Shown: positions 17,411-26,122 of the stretch, piece after piece | How the letters are laid out: each line of letters begins with the position of its first letter | Numbering within the stretch: the stretch's first letter is position 1 | Assembly (NCBI GenBank): GCA_023400985.1 | Contig: JAEXEN010000007.1 | Coordinates: forward strand, 29,901-93,900 | Length of the DNA stretch: 64,000 nt | DNA from: Bacillota bacterium | Lineage (GTDB): Bacteria; Bacillota; Clostridia; Christensenellales; CAG-138 | Direction: 5' to 3' | The notes under the pieces: model-generated | Databases searched by the model: none | Seen by the model: the letters and a program-made list of their open reading frames with translations, nothing else | Told to the model about the DNA's origin: nothing | Program-made: the position numbers and the translations under genes

Positions 17411-18244
17411 TTACTTCGGCAGTTCCACAACGAACGTACTGCCGTTTCCAAGTGAACTGGAAACCGAAATTTTGCCTCCGTGGGCGTTTACGATCGACTT
17501 CACGATAGCGAGGCCGATCCCGGAACCGCCGCTCGCTCTCGTACGCGATTTGTCCACCCTGTAGAACCGTTCAAAAACATACGGTAAATCGTCCGCGGGT
17601 ATCCCGATGCCGTTGTCCGATACGGTGATGACGCCGCGCTTCCCGTTATCGGAGATAAAAATCGTCACTTCGCCGTTTTCCAAAGTATATTTGATCGCGT
17701 TTGAGATGAGGTTTGCCATCACTTGCGCGATCCTGTTTTTATCCGCTTTTACCGCAACGCTTTCGCCCGCAACATGAAGCGCTATATGCTTTTTATCCGC
17801 TTCCGCCTGCCATGTCAGGACGGTCTCGCGGGCGGCATGGAGAAGATCCAGCTCGGCTTTTTCAAGCTTCATATCGTTTTCGCTCCTGGCGAGCGTTTCG
17901 AGATCCGACACCAGCTTGCCCAGCCGCACCGTTTCGTCATAGCAGCCTTGCAGGCGTTCCGGCGTAGGCTCGAACAGCCCCGTCATCATTGCCTCAAGGT
18001 GTGTGCCGATGGATGTGAGCGGCGTTCTGAGCTCGTGCGCCACATCGGCGGTGAGGCGCCTGCGCAGGCTTTCCTGTTTATCAAGCGCCTTTTTATAATT
18101 GTCCGTCAGGTATTTCGTCAAAAAACCGCCCGCGACCAAAGAGCACACAAACGATACGACACAGGCGAAGTGGAACATGTTGAAATAGAGGATCACGCCA
18201 AGCGAGGCGAATATGATCACCAAAGCGATGAACAGATTTTTCAT
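17411..18244 (-). CDS. Sensor histidine kinase, two-component system
   Basis: 277 residues. Two membrane helices (about 5-20 and 26-45) have almost no loop between them, so there is no extracellular sensor domain. The DHp motif ADVAHELRTPLTS carries phospho-acceptor His70. The catalytic domain shows N box NLISNAIKYT, G1 DNGIGIP, F box FERFYR and G2 GSGIGLAI. Its start overlaps the stop of the response-regulator gene by 4 bases. It is the last gene of the copper/thiol operon, so the stimulus may be metal or envelope stress, sensed in or near the membrane. Confidence 0.92.
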   Translation of the reverse strand: MKNLFIALVIIFASLGVILYFNMFHFACVVSFVCSLVAGGFLTKYLTDNYKKALDKQESLRRRLTADVAHELRTPLTSIGTHLEAMMTGLFEPTPERLQGCYDETVRLGKLVSDLETLARSENDMKLEKAELDLLHAARETVLTWQAEADKKHIALHVAGESVAVKADKNRIAQVMANLISNAIKYTLENGEVTIFISDNGKRGVITVSDNGIGIPADDLPYVFERFYRVDKSRTRASGGSGIGLAIVKSIVNAHGGKISVSSSLGNGSTFVVELPK

Positions 18245-18936
18245 TCGCCGCCTCCGAATTTATACCCAAGCCGATGCACCGTAAGCACATAGACAGGGTT
18301 TTTGGGGTCGTCCTCAATTTTCTGCCGCAAATTTTTGATGTGGCTGTCTATGGCGCGGTCGTAACCGTTGAAATCGGTGCCCAGAGCGATGGCGATGAGC
18401 TCGTTGCGGGTAAACACCTTGCCGGGGAATTTTATAAGCGCGGACAGGAGCTTTATTTCGCTTGCGGTCAGATTCACGTCGGAGCCCTTTTTCTTAAAAA
18501 CATCTTTTTCGAAGTCGGCGAACAGATCGCCGCCGTTCCAGGAATTGCGGACGGTCAGGGGAACAAGGTCGCTCCCCGTGCGGCGAAGCACCGCTTCCGC
18601 GCGGGCGTACAGCTCTTTGAGGCTGAACGGCTTTGTGATGTAGTCGTCCGCGCCTATGCTTAGCCCCTTAAGAAGATCGTCTTCCTCCACTTTCGCGGTG
18701 AGCATGATGATCGGCACGCGCGACTTTTGCCGTATCTGGCGGCACGCTTCCTCGCCCGATATATCGGGCAGCATCAGATCGAGCACAACAAGCGAAAGGT
18801 TTTCCCTTTCGCTTATCGCTACCGCTTCTTTTCCGTTTTCGGCGGTAAATACATGAAAGCCTTTGCTCTGAAACAGCGCGGATACGACTTCGAGTATTTT
18901 CGGCTCGTCATCCACGATCAGAATGTTTTTCGCCAT
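18241..18936 (-). CDS. OmpR/PhoB-family response regulator
   Basis: 231 residues. The receiver domain has ILIVDDEP at the N-terminus, phospho-acceptor Asp53 in VLDLMLPD, the conserved Thr-Ala in LTAK and Lys in TKPFSLKEL. The C-terminal winged helix is recognisable at LTASEIKLLSALIKFPGKVF and the RAIDSHIKNLRQKIEDDP wing region. The gene directly precedes its kinase and follows the metal-handling genes, which it probably controls. Confidence 0.93.
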   Translation of the reverse strand: MAKNILIVDDEPKILEVVSALFQSKGFHVFTAENGKEAVAISERENLSLVVLDLMLPDISGEEACRQIRQKSRVPIIMLTAKVEEDDLLKGLSIGADDYITKPFSLKELYARAEAVLRRTGSDLVPLTVRNSWNGGDLFADFEKDVFKKKGSDVNLTASEIKLLSALIKFPGKVFTRNELIAIALGTDFNGYDRAIDSHIKNLRQKIEDDPKNPVYVLTVHRLGYKFGGGE

Positions 18937-18971
18937 CCTGCCGCCTCCTAAGGGTTTTTCGACATAAAAGC

Positions 18972-19634
18972 TTACTTCAGGTCGAACGGTTTGAGTAATC
19001 TATCCACTTCGGCCGGTTTTCCGTCTATATCGACGGTCACCTTGGCAAACGTCCAGCCTTCGATATTGTTTGGGTCAACGCCCGCCGCTATCAGCGGTTC
19101 CGGGTTCAGAACGAATACGATGTCCTTATCGTTTGAAACCATATCCTTTGCCCATTCAAACATATTTCCGCCGCTTAAAGCAATGTTATAATGGCCGAGC
19201 GCCGTGTGGTAGCCGATGGAAGAACTCAGCGCTTTCACATCCGTTTCAAACTGCGCGAGCGCGGTATCCTTCACATTTTGATTCAGCATGTCAAGGCCCG
19301 GTGAGCTAAAGTAAATGCTGTCCGTCCCGGGGTTGATGTTATGCTCCCCGGCATTCTCCAGTTTCGATATGTCAAGCCCCGCCGCGATAAAGGGCGCGGC
19401 GTCCGCCACCATATCCATGCTCATATTGTCGAAGATAAACCATGCGTCACCGTCCGGGGCGGTGAGCTTCCAGCGGTGCAAATCATATTCCGTGGCGGGC
19501 AACGTGCTTAACACCTCGCCAAACGCCCGTACCGAGTCCTTTTGCACAACGTCCAGCGATGAGCAGGCGGCAAAGGAGAGGAGGAGCGTTGCGGCGGCAA
19601 CTAGGAACAGAACTTTTTTCAGTCTTTTCATCAT
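18972..19634 (-). CDS. Lipoprotein of unknown function in copper operon
   Basis: 220 residues. The signal peptide has lipobox SFAA|C. Two ATG codons are adjacent (19634 and 19631); AGGAG is spaced better for the second. The mature part (TEYDLHRWKLTAPDGDAWFI and so on) has no recognised domain, no Cys beyond the lipid anchor, and few Met or His, so it is not an obvious metal binder. It lies 7 bases after copA and 35 bases before the response regulator. It may be an extracytoplasmic sensor or accessory protein for the short two-component kinase. That role is inferred from position only. Confidence 0.75.
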   Translation of the reverse strand: MMKRLKKVLFLVAAATLLLSFAACSSLDVVQKDSVRAFGEVLSTLPATEYDLHRWKLTAPDGDAWFIFDNMSMDMVADAAPFIAAGLDISKLENAGEHNINPGTDSIYFSSPGLDMLNQNVKDTALAQFETDVKALSSSIGYHTALGHYNIALSGGNMFEWAKDMVSNDKDIVFVLNPEPLIAAGVDPNNIEGWTFAKVTVDIDGKPAEVDRLLKPFDLK

Positions 19635-19641
19635 CGATCTC

Positions 19642-21777
19642 CTATCTGTCGGGCTTGAACCGTTTTAATCTGAGTGCGTTTGTCAGCACGGATACGCTCG
19701 ACAAACTCATCGCGGCGGCGGCGAATATGGGGTTCAAAAGGGGACCGCCGAACAGGTGCAGCAAGCCCGCCGCGATCGGAATGCCGATGGTGTTGTAGCC
19801 GAACGCCCAAAATAGGTTTTGCCTGATATTGCGGATGGTGCGCTTGGATAGCTGCAGGGCGGCCGATACATCCGTTAAGTCGCCCCGCATAAGCACGATG
19901 TCCGCGCTTTCCATCGCAACGTCCGTGCCGCTTCCTATCGCGATGCCGACGTCCGCCTGCGCTAAGGCGGGCGCGTCGTTGATGCCGTCGCCAACCATCG
20001 CTGTGATTTTACCCGAAGCTTGCAATTTTTTGACTTCATTCGCCTTGTCCTGCGGCAAAACCTCGGCAAGCACTTTGTCTATACCCACCTCGCGGGCGAT
20101 GCGCTCCGCGGTTTCACGGTTGTCGCCCGTGATCATAACGGTTTCCACGCCCATTTGGCGAAGCTTTTCAATGGCGGCCGAGCTGCTTTGCTTCGGTCTG
20201 TCGGAAACGGAGATCTTGCCAATGCGCTCGCCGTCGGAAAAAATTTCCACGCCGCGCCCGATGACGATCTTTCTCCCGCCGATAACGCCCTCCACGCCCT
20301 GGCCAACATTTGCCTTAAAATCGCTCACTTCGAGGTATTCGCCGTCGTAGGCGGTTGTGACCGCCTTGGCAATGGGGTGCTCGGAGTACCGCTCCAGGCT
20401 GGCGGCAATTTGAAGCACGTCGCCCTCCACGGCGGTCACCTCGGGCTTGCCTTCCGTTATGGTGCCTGTTTTATCAAAAACGATGACATTTACCTTATGC
20501 GCCGTTTCCAAGGCCTCGCCGCCCTTGATGAGTATGCCGTTTTCCGCGCCCTTGCCCGTGCCTACCATGATCGCGGTCGGCGTTGCGAGCCCCAAGGCGC
20601 AAGGGCAGGCGATGACCAGCACAGAGATGAAAATGGTCAGCGAAAACTCCAGATCGCGAGTGCCGATGTACCACGCAATGCCCGCGAGAACGGCGATGCC
20701 GCACACGATGGGAACGAACACGCCGGACACCTTATCGGCAAGCGCGGCGATCGGGGCTTTGCTGCCCTGCGCGTCCTCCACGAGCTTGATGATCTGTGAA
20801 AGCGCCGTGTCCGCGCCGATCTTTTCGGCTCTGAACGTAACGGTCCCCGTGGTGTTCATCGTAGCGGCGTAAACCTTGCTTCCCTCCGCTTTATCTACGG
20901 GCAGGCTTTCGCCCGTGAGCATGGATTCGTCGATCGCCGTATGCCCGTCGAGGACGACGCCGTCCACGGGGATCTTTGCGCCCGGCTTCACGACGATCAC
21001 GTCGTCGATCTGCACTTCGTCGATCGGGATCTCCCTTTCCGCACCGTTTCTCAAGACGACCGCGGTTTTCGGGGCAAGCCCCATCAATTTTTTGATCGCG
21101 TCGCTCGTTTTGCCCTTTGCCCGCGCTTCCAGCGACTTGCCGAGCAAAATAAGGGTAATGATCACGCCCGCCGTTTCAAAGTAAAGCGACTCCACCGCCG
21201 CGAAATTGCCGTTAGCGATTTGGAACACGTTATATACACTATACAACACAGCAGCCGTCGTGCCTACGGCAATGAGGCTGTCCATATTGGGACTCCGCAT
21301 GAAAAGCGCGCGGAAGCCCACATAGTAGAACCTGTACCCGACGCCGATGACCGGCAGAACAAGGATAAGCTCTGTAAGCGCATATATGAGCGGGTAGCGC
21401 ATGGGCTCAAGCCCCGCCGGGAACGGGAGGCGAACAAAGCCGATCATCGGAGCCATGGCGATATACAGTAGCGGCAGGGCAAATGCGGCGGAGACAATGA
21501 ACTTCGTCCAGAGCGTTTTGATCGCCTTGTCTTTGCGTATTTTATCCTCATCCGCCTGCTTGGGCTTTAAGACCGCCGCGCCGTATCCCGTCTTTTCGAT
21601 TTTTTCGATGATATCGGCAAGCGTGAGCTTCTCACCGTCGAAGGTGACAACTCCGCGTTCCGAAGCAAGGTTGACCGAGATGCTCTCGACCCCTTCCATT
21701 TTCGCAACGACGCGCTCGATCCGCGCAGAGCAGGCCGCGCAGGTCATTCCGGTAATCGCGAGTGTTTGCGTGTTCAT
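19642..21777 (-). CDS. copA: Copper-translocating P1B-type ATPase
   Basis: 711 residues. One N-terminal HMA domain carries the metal site GMTCAAC (Cys13, Cys16). Eight membrane helices follow, with the CPC ion motif in ACPCALGLATP. The phosphorylation site DKTGTITEGKPE, TGD-NRETAE and the hinge GDGINDAPALAQ are all intact. CPC plus this HMA motif fits Cu(I) export (CopA, P1B-1). The start has GGGAGAGG upstream. Its neighbours, a DUF2318 lipoprotein and an HMA-TauE-cupredoxin protein, also handle soft metals. Confidence 0.93.
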   Translation of the reverse strand: MNTQTLAITGMTCAACSARIERVVAKMEGVESISVNLASERGVVTFDGEKLTLADIIEKIEKTGYGAAVLKPKQADEDKIRKDKAIKTLWTKFIVSAAFALPLLYIAMAPMIGFVRLPFPAGLEPMRYPLIYALTELILVLPVIGVGYRFYYVGFRALFMRSPNMDSLIAVGTTAAVLYSVYNVFQIANGNFAAVESLYFETAGVIITLILLGKSLEARAKGKTSDAIKKLMGLAPKTAVVLRNGAEREIPIDEVQIDDVIVVKPGAKIPVDGVVLDGHTAIDESMLTGESLPVDKAEGSKVYAATMNTTGTVTFRAEKIGADTALSQIIKLVEDAQGSKAPIAALADKVSGVFVPIVCGIAVLAGIAWYIGTRDLEFSLTIFISVLVIACPCALGLATPTAIMVGTGKGAENGILIKGGEALETAHKVNVIVFDKTGTITEGKPEVTAVEGDVLQIAASLERYSEHPIAKAVTTAYDGEYLEVSDFKANVGQGVEGVIGGRKIVIGRGVEIFSDGERIGKISVSDRPKQSSSAAIEKLRQMGVETVMITGDNRETAERIAREVGIDKVLAEVLPQDKANEVKKLQASGKITAMVGDGINDAPALAQADVGIAIGSGTDVAMESADIVLMRGDLTDVSAALQLSKRTIRNIRQNLFWAFGYNTIGIPIAAGLLHLFGGPLLNPIFAAAAMSLSSVSVLTNALRLKRFKPDR

Positions 21778-21796
21778 TTGGCGCTTTCCTCTCCCT

Positions 21797-22351
21797 TTAA
21801 TAATCGGTTTTCCAGTTGGCGAAAATGAAAGTGGCTTCTTTCAAAAAATCCAGCGGAATGGTTATGTTGGTTTCGTCGACCGTTTTATTCTCATCAAAAA
21901 TAGGCACGGGGTTGCACCCGCCGGATTCAACTTCCACCTTGTCCATGGGGAAGCGGTTGCCGCAGTTCTGGCAGACCAGAACGTCGCCGTCCTGCTCATA
22001 GTACCCGTATCCGGAGCCATAGCAGACCTGGCATGTGTTGAATGCCGTGCGGATCGTACCGTCCGGCGCTTTGACGACGATGACCTCGATCTTTGTGCCG
22101 TCGATCTCAGCAGGGTAGAATTTAGCTTCTTCGGTGACGTCGGCGATGGGTATTACGATATCCGCGTCTTTGACCTCCTGTGTTTGAGCATCGTCCGTAT
22201 CCTCGACGACCTCTTGCGTTTGAGTCCCGTCCGTATCCGTGACGACCTCTTGCGTTTGCGTATCGTCCGTATCCGCGCCTTTGGCGGAGCAGGCGGTAAT
22301 TAGCGCTAAGATCAGCGCCGCGAGTGTCAGAAGCGGCAATAATTTCTTCAT
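21797..22351 (-). CDS. DUF2318-domain lipoprotein with Cys-X2-Cys metal motifs
   Basis: 184 residues from the ATG at 22351 (GAGGAGG nine bases upstream; the ATG at 22369 is part of that site). The lipobox is LITA|C. A linker repeats D-T-D-x-x-Q-T-Q-E-V three times. The DUF2318 domain follows with AFNTCQVCYGSGYGYYEQDG, then LVCQNCGNRFPMD and GGCNPVPI, conserved cysteines expected to bind a metal or Fe-S centre. DUF2318 proteins are repeatedly found with iron/copper uptake or export modules. It sits between the TauE fusion and copA in one operon. The metal is unproven. Confidence 0.85.
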   Translation of the reverse strand: MKKLLPLLTLAALILALITACSAKGADTDDTQTQEVVTDTDGTQTQEVVEDTDDAQTQEVKDADIVIPIADVTEEAKFYPAEIDGTKIEVIVVKAPDGTIRTAFNTCQVCYGSGYGYYEQDGDVLVCQNCGNRFPMDKVEVESGGCNPVPIFDENKTVDETNITIPLDFLKEATFIFANWKTDY

Positions 22352-22377
22352 TTTATTTATCCTCCTCATCTTTTATA

Positions 22378-23676
22378 TTAACCTTCGTCCGTGACGGTTA
22401 TGGTGCTTCGGATCATGCCCATCCAGCAACTGTATGGAAAGGTCCCTGCGTCGGCAGGTGTGAACTCGATAACGTTCTCCCCGGTTTTAAACGTGTACTC
22501 GATGTCGTATTCGGGGATATAGATCGCGTTGTTGCAGCCGTTTATGGTGCCCTTGGGTGCGTCGATCACCCATTTGACGGGTATGCCTGTCTTTACGGTG
22601 ATCGCGGGGTATTTCCCCCGCTGCAGGGTCGATCGTACGACCTGCACGCCGTCTACAATCTCAATTTGTGCAGAACCCGCTTGCGCAGGGGCCGGGGCAG
22701 CATCGGCAGCGCTTGGCAAGGATACCCCCGATAGGCTCCATCCTTGCGACAGCATGCTTAGCCCGAGGACGACCACAAGCACAGCGCCGACCGTCATCGC
22801 CTTGTGGGCAAATTTCTTGCTGAGTACGGAGGAGAGTGCGCCGAGCCCGAACATCAGCGGTACGGTGCCCAAACTGAACAGCAGCATGGAAACCGCGCCC
22901 TTTACGGGGCTCCCCGTCGAGAGCGCGTAGAGCTGCATCGCCTGCAAGGGCCCGCACGGCATAAACCCGTTCAAGAGCCCCACGATCAACGGACTTTTGC
23001 TGCCGGAATCGATATGTGGAAGGCGCAGCGTAAGCTTTCGCAGAAAGGGAAATATCCCAAGCATATTGACGCCCATGATGACCATGAACACACCCGCCAG
23101 CAGCTTCAATACCCCTTGCGTCGTTTGCGTGAAGGAGATTACCGAACCCAGCGCGCCGACGATAAACCCGACCGCCGTATAGGAAATCACCCTGCCGAGG
23201 TTGTATAGCGCCGTGGGCGCAAGGCCGCCTTTCCCAACCGTTTGGGAAAGGTTTATGCCGCCGCACATCGCGACGCAATGCACGGAAGTGAGAAGGCCCA
23301 CGACGAACAGCATCCCGTAACCCATATTCGTTTGGGCGAGCTGGCTCGGTACGAGCAGATTGAGTATCCCAAATTGCGAGAGCAGCACATACAGCGCGAC
23401 GATTAAAAGGACCAGCCCGATGGCGCGCTTTGCGTTTTGCGGTTCTTCCGCACTCCCTGAAAGCACTTTGTATCCGGCGTCTTCAACGACCGCTCTTAAA
23501 TCGGAAATAGACGCAGCCTTCCTGTCATAAACGATTTCGGCAAAGCCGCTTCTGTAGCTGACCTTTGCCGATCTTACGCCCGCTAAGCCAATGAGTGCAC
23601 GCTGAATGCGCCGCTCACAGTTTGAGCAGGTCATGCCGCCGATACGGAGCTTGATCGTTTTCGTTTCGTTTTCCAC
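22378..23676 (-). CDS. HMA - TauE/SafE-like membrane domain - cupredoxin-like fusion protein
   Basis: 432 residues from the GTG at 23676 (GGAAGGAG seven bases upstream). Residues ~1-70 are an HMA domain with GGMTCSNC. Residues ~90-310 hold six or more helices of the TauE/SafE/UreH-like type, with VHCVAMCGG and NGFMPCGPLQAM, the conserved Cys-containing helices of the DsbD-like/cytochrome-c-biogenesis type. The C-terminal ~110 residues are cupredoxin-like, with INGCNNAIYIPEYDIEY and GTFPYSCWMGMIRSTI providing Cys and Met ligands. It likely relays copper between cytosol, membrane and outer surface. First gene of the operon. Confidence 0.87.
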   Translation of the reverse strand: MENETKTIKLRIGGMTCSNCERRIQRALIGLAGVRSAKVSYRSGFAEIVYDRKAASISDLRAVVEDAGYKVLSGSAEEPQNAKRAIGLVLLIVALYVLLSQFGILNLLVPSQLAQTNMGYGMLFVVGLLTSVHCVAMCGGINLSQTVGKGGLAPTALYNLGRVISYTAVGFIVGALGSVISFTQTTQGVLKLLAGVFMVIMGVNMLGIFPFLRKLTLRLPHIDSGSKSPLIVGLLNGFMPCGPLQAMQLYALSTGSPVKGAVSMLLFSLGTVPLMFGLGALSSVLSKKFAHKAMTVGAVLVVVLGLSMLSQGWSLSGVSLPSAADAAPAPAQAGSAQIEIVDGVQVVRSTLQRGKYPAITVKTGIPVKWVIDAPKGTINGCNNAIYIPEYDIEYTFKTGENVIEFTPADAGTFPYSCWMGMIRSTITVTDEG

Positions 23677-23777
23677 GCAGCGTCTCCTTCCGCGTTTAAT
23701 GTGCTTATCATACCATGCAGATTTGTAGAAGTTATGGAGGAATCGATAAATCTTTCGGAACCGAATGCGGACAAGAT

Positions 23778-23822
23778 AAAAAAGAAGCACCCTTAAGGCT
23801 CTGTGGCTCAAGGATGCTTTAT
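23778..23822 (-). terminator. Intrinsic terminator after phd-doc
   Basis: On the minus strand AAAGCATCCTT pairs with AAGGGTGCTT with one mismatch and is followed by a T-run. It separates the toxin-antitoxin remnant from the copper operon. Confidence 0.7.
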
Positions 23823-23930
23823 TTTGACCGCTGTTTTCGCCATGCTTTTCTGCAGCCGTTTCCTGCCTGCTTTTATCAATATAGCAGCTCCATGATAAAT
23901 CGTTAAAGTGGCATAGGAATGCTTTTGCAT

Positions 23931-24298
23931 CTATATGCGGTACTCCAGTATCCACGCAAGCAATTCTTCGTGTTTCATGGAGCCATCTGCGGCTGCAAGA
24001 CCTACGCGGGCAACCTCCTCATTGGTGCAAACCATTCGTATGCCGTTGACCTCCAAAAATGTCAGCATAACATAATGCCTATCCGTTTATTCCCAAGCAT
24101 GGTTGGAAATCAATGCAAAGCCTAAACATGCGGCTTTTTCCTCCTTCGTGGGGTACAACTCCACCCCGCCGAAGGCCGCGTATGCGCTTTCAAGCGCGCT
24201 ATCGAGCAGCGCATAGTCCGTACGCCGCTGTCGCCGCCTGTCTCCTCCGTGATAAGCTGATGTAAAAGCAATACCTTTTCCTGCGAGAATTTGATCAT
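23931..24298 (-). pseudogene. doc: Fic/Doc-family toxin (doc) broken by frameshifts
   Basis: The ATG at 24298 overlaps the phd stop by 4 bases, as in intact phd-doc operons. Reading needs at least three frame changes. MIKFSQEKVLLLHQLI starts frame 1. A second frame gives YALLDSALESAYAAFGGVEL and NHAW. A third gives GNKRIGIML, the rest of the Fic core HxFx(D/E)GNK. Finally MLTFLEVNGIRMVCTNEEVA and LAWILEYRI run to the stop at 23931. The Fic catalytic motif is damaged (residues lost between NHA and GNKR). The toxin is inactive. Confidence 0.85.
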
Positions 24299-24537
24299 TT
24301 CTCAAGCTCCATAAAGGCGAGTTTGTATCGTTTAAGGATACGCGCCGCTACAATGTCTATGGCTTCGTCCTCGGTAAGCTCCACGTCGGGCCTTTGGTCG
24401 AGATCGACCAGCCGGTATTTCGGACGGTTGTTCTTAAAAATGACGATCTCACCGGTTTTGTCGGCCATCCGTGCCACACGCGAAAAATTCTGGTTCGCTT
24501 CGGTTACGGATACGATGTTGTTGCTGTTGATGTTCAT
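24295..24537 (-). CDS. phd: Phd/YefM-family antitoxin
   Basis: 80 residues. The N-terminal VSVTEANQNFSRVARMADKT and GEIVIFKNNRPKYRLVDLDQ match the Phd/YefM DNA-binding fold. The C-terminal ~25 residues (LKRYKLAFMELEK) would be the toxin-binding tail. It appears intact although the overlapping doc is broken. An inverted repeat just upstream (24562-24582) is a likely autoregulatory operator. The surviving antitoxin could still counter related toxins elsewhere. Confidence 0.88.
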   Translation of the reverse strand: MNINSNNIVSVTEANQNFSRVARMADKTGEIVIFKNNRPKYRLVDLDQRPDVELTEDEAIDIVAARILKRYKLAFMELEK

Positions 24538-24561
24538 TGCAACGCCTCCCTTTTAAGGTAG

Positions 24562-24582
24562 TATACCCTAAAAATAGGTATA
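24562..24582. promoter_or_regulatory. Palindromic operator upstream of phd
   Basis: TATACC at 24562-24567 and GGTATA at 24577-24582 flank an A/T-rich centre, 25 bases before the phd start. This is the size and position expected for Phd autoregulation. Confidence 0.55.
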
Positions 24583-24634
24583 AATCAACCTAGAACATAA
24601 TTCGCAAGCATATCCCACACACATAGCGTGTTTC

Positions 24635-24656
24635 ATAAATCCGTATACGGATTTAT
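24635..24656. repeat. Perfect 22-bp palindrome upstream of dpaA
   Basis: ATAAATCCGTA is followed directly by its exact reverse complement, with no loop. It lies between the divergent phd and dpaA genes, about 60 bases before the dpaA start. A symmetrical dimer-binding site is more likely than a terminator because there is no loop and no T-run. Confidence 0.65.
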
Positions 24657-24714
24657 TTCACTACGCCAACGCCGCATTCATATTATGAGCAAGAGCAAAA
24701 TCGGAGGGGCGTGT

Positions 24715-25476
24715 ATGCGTTATATTGTGGAACAGGGCGACAGGAGAATGAATGAACTTCTGCGCATTTTGAAAGAACGGGGCTATGCCGCGCAGGCATT
24801 TGAGGGAACGATCGGCGAAGCCGTTTGCCTGATCGTATCGCCGGGCAAAAAGATCGACGAGCTCCGCGGTCTTTTGGAAAAACTGCCGCAGGGGTCGGTC
24901 CTTGTCGGCGGGCAGAGCGCAGCCTATATCGAACCTGCGGCGAAGGCGCGGGGGGTCCGCTATGCGTGCGTCACGGATGACGAGGTGTTCGCGGTGCAAA
25001 ATGCCGTACCTACGGCGGAGGGAGCGCTTTCTCTTATCATCGCAAATGCGGAGCGTACCGTCTTAAATATGGATGTTGCTGTAGTCGGCTTCGGACGCAT
25101 CGGAAAAGCGCTTGCGCCTATGCTGCATCAGCTCGGCGCGCGCGTCCATGTGATCGCAAGAAATCCCGCGCAGCGCGCGTGGGCGGCGGCGTACCGCTGT
25201 TATGCGGCGGAGGATATGAAGAAAGCGCTCGGGCGGTGCGAGGTGCTCGTCAATACGGTACCCGCGCGGATCATCGACCGGGATGCGCTGGCTTCTATGA
25301 AAAAAGGCTCCCTCGCGATCGAGCTTGCGTCCTATCCGTACGGATACGACGCCGCGGAGGCGGAGGCGCTCGGCATCCGCTCCATTTTGGCGCCTGGCCT
25401 CCCCGCAAAGGTCGCCCCCCAAAGCGCGGCGGAGTATATGGCGGACGCGGCGGTCAGATTGTGTGCTCAATTATGA
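24715..25476 (+). CDS. dpaA: Dipicolinate synthase subunit A
   Basis: 253 residues from the ATG at 24715 with GGAGGGG five bases upstream; in-frame starts at 24685 and 24628 lack one. The N-terminal part is specific to DpaA/SpoVFA. The Rossmann motif VAVVGFGRIGKALAPML begins near residue 120 and binds NAD(P)H. Together with DpaB it oxidises dihydrodipicolinate, the DapA product, to dipicolinic acid in the mother cell for loading into the spore core. dpaB follows 14 bases later. Expression is normally sigma-K-dependent; I did not identify the promoter. Confidence 0.9.
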   Translation: MRYIVEQGDRRMNELLRILKERGYAAQAFEGTIGEAVCLIVSPGKKIDELRGLLEKLPQGSVLVGGQSAAYIEPAAKARGVRYACVTDDEVFAVQNAVPTAEGALSLIIANAERTVLNMDVAVVGFGRIGKALAPMLHQLGARVHVIARNPAQRAWAAAYRCYAAEDMKKALGRCEVLVNTVPARIIDRDALASMKKGSLAIELASYPYGYDAAEAEALGIRSILAPGLPAKVAPQSAAEYMADAAVRLCAQL

Positions 25477-25490
25477 AAGGAGCGTAGGAA

Positions 25491-26066
25491 ATGCTAAACG
25501 GAAAAACGGTCGGGTTTGGGCTGACGGGATCGTTTTGCACACTGCAGGCGGCGATCGATGAAATGGAGAAGCTCGCCGCCACGGGCTGTGCGATTCTGCC
25601 GGTACTCTCGCCAAATGTGGCCACGACCGATACGAGATTCGGCAAGGCGGCGGATTTTATAGAAAAGATCGAAGGGATATGCGGCCGCAAGGCGATCAAG
25701 ACCATCCGGGATGCGGAGCCGATCGGACCTCAAAAGTTACTTGATATTATGGTCGTGATGCCGTGCACGGGCAACACCCTCGCAAAATTGTACAACGGCA
25801 TTACGGACACCGCGGTCACCATGGCATGCAAGGCGCATTTAAGAAACGACAGGCCGCTTCTTCTGGCGCTTGCCACAAACGACGGCCTGTCGATGAATAT
25901 GCGCAACATCGGCGGGTTGATGAATTTGAAGAACGTATACTTCGTCCCCTTCGGGCAGGACGACTGCATAAAGAAGGAAACCTCTCTGATCGCGGACTTT
26001 ACCAAGCTGATACCGTCGATCGAAAATGCCCTTGCGGGGAAAAAGGTACAACCACAAATATTCTAA
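25491..26066 (+). CDS. dpaB: Dipicolinate synthase subunit B (flavoprotein)
   Basis: 191 residues. The flavoprotein fold starts at KTVGFGLTGSFCTLQAAIDE, with PCTGNTLAKLYNGITDTAVT as the conserved Cys-containing flavin/phosphate loop and ATNDGLSMNMRNIGGLMN towards the end. It is the DpaB/SpoVFB partner of DpaA. Presence of the pair is good evidence that the organism makes endospores. A bidirectional terminator follows at 26087-26112. Confidence 0.93.
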   Translation: MLNGKTVGFGLTGSFCTLQAAIDEMEKLAATGCAILPVLSPNVATTDTRFGKAADFIEKIEGICGRKAIKTIRDAEPIGPQKLLDIMVVMPCTGNTLAKLYNGITDTAVTMACKAHLRNDRPLLLALATNDGLSMNMRNIGGLMNLKNVYFVPFGQDDCIKKETSLIADFTKLIPSIENALAGKKVQPQIF

Positions 26067-26086
26067 TGCGCGGCAGGAAATGAATC

Positions 26087-26113
26087 AAAAAGCGGCCGGA
26101 TGGCCGCTTTTTG
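26087..26113. terminator. Bidirectional terminator between dpaB and dapA
   Basis: AAAAAGCGGCC (26087-26097), a 4-base loop and the exact complement (26102-26112) carry A and T tracts on the two sides. It ends both converging transcripts. Confidence 0.9.
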
Positions 26114-26122
26114 ATTTATAAT

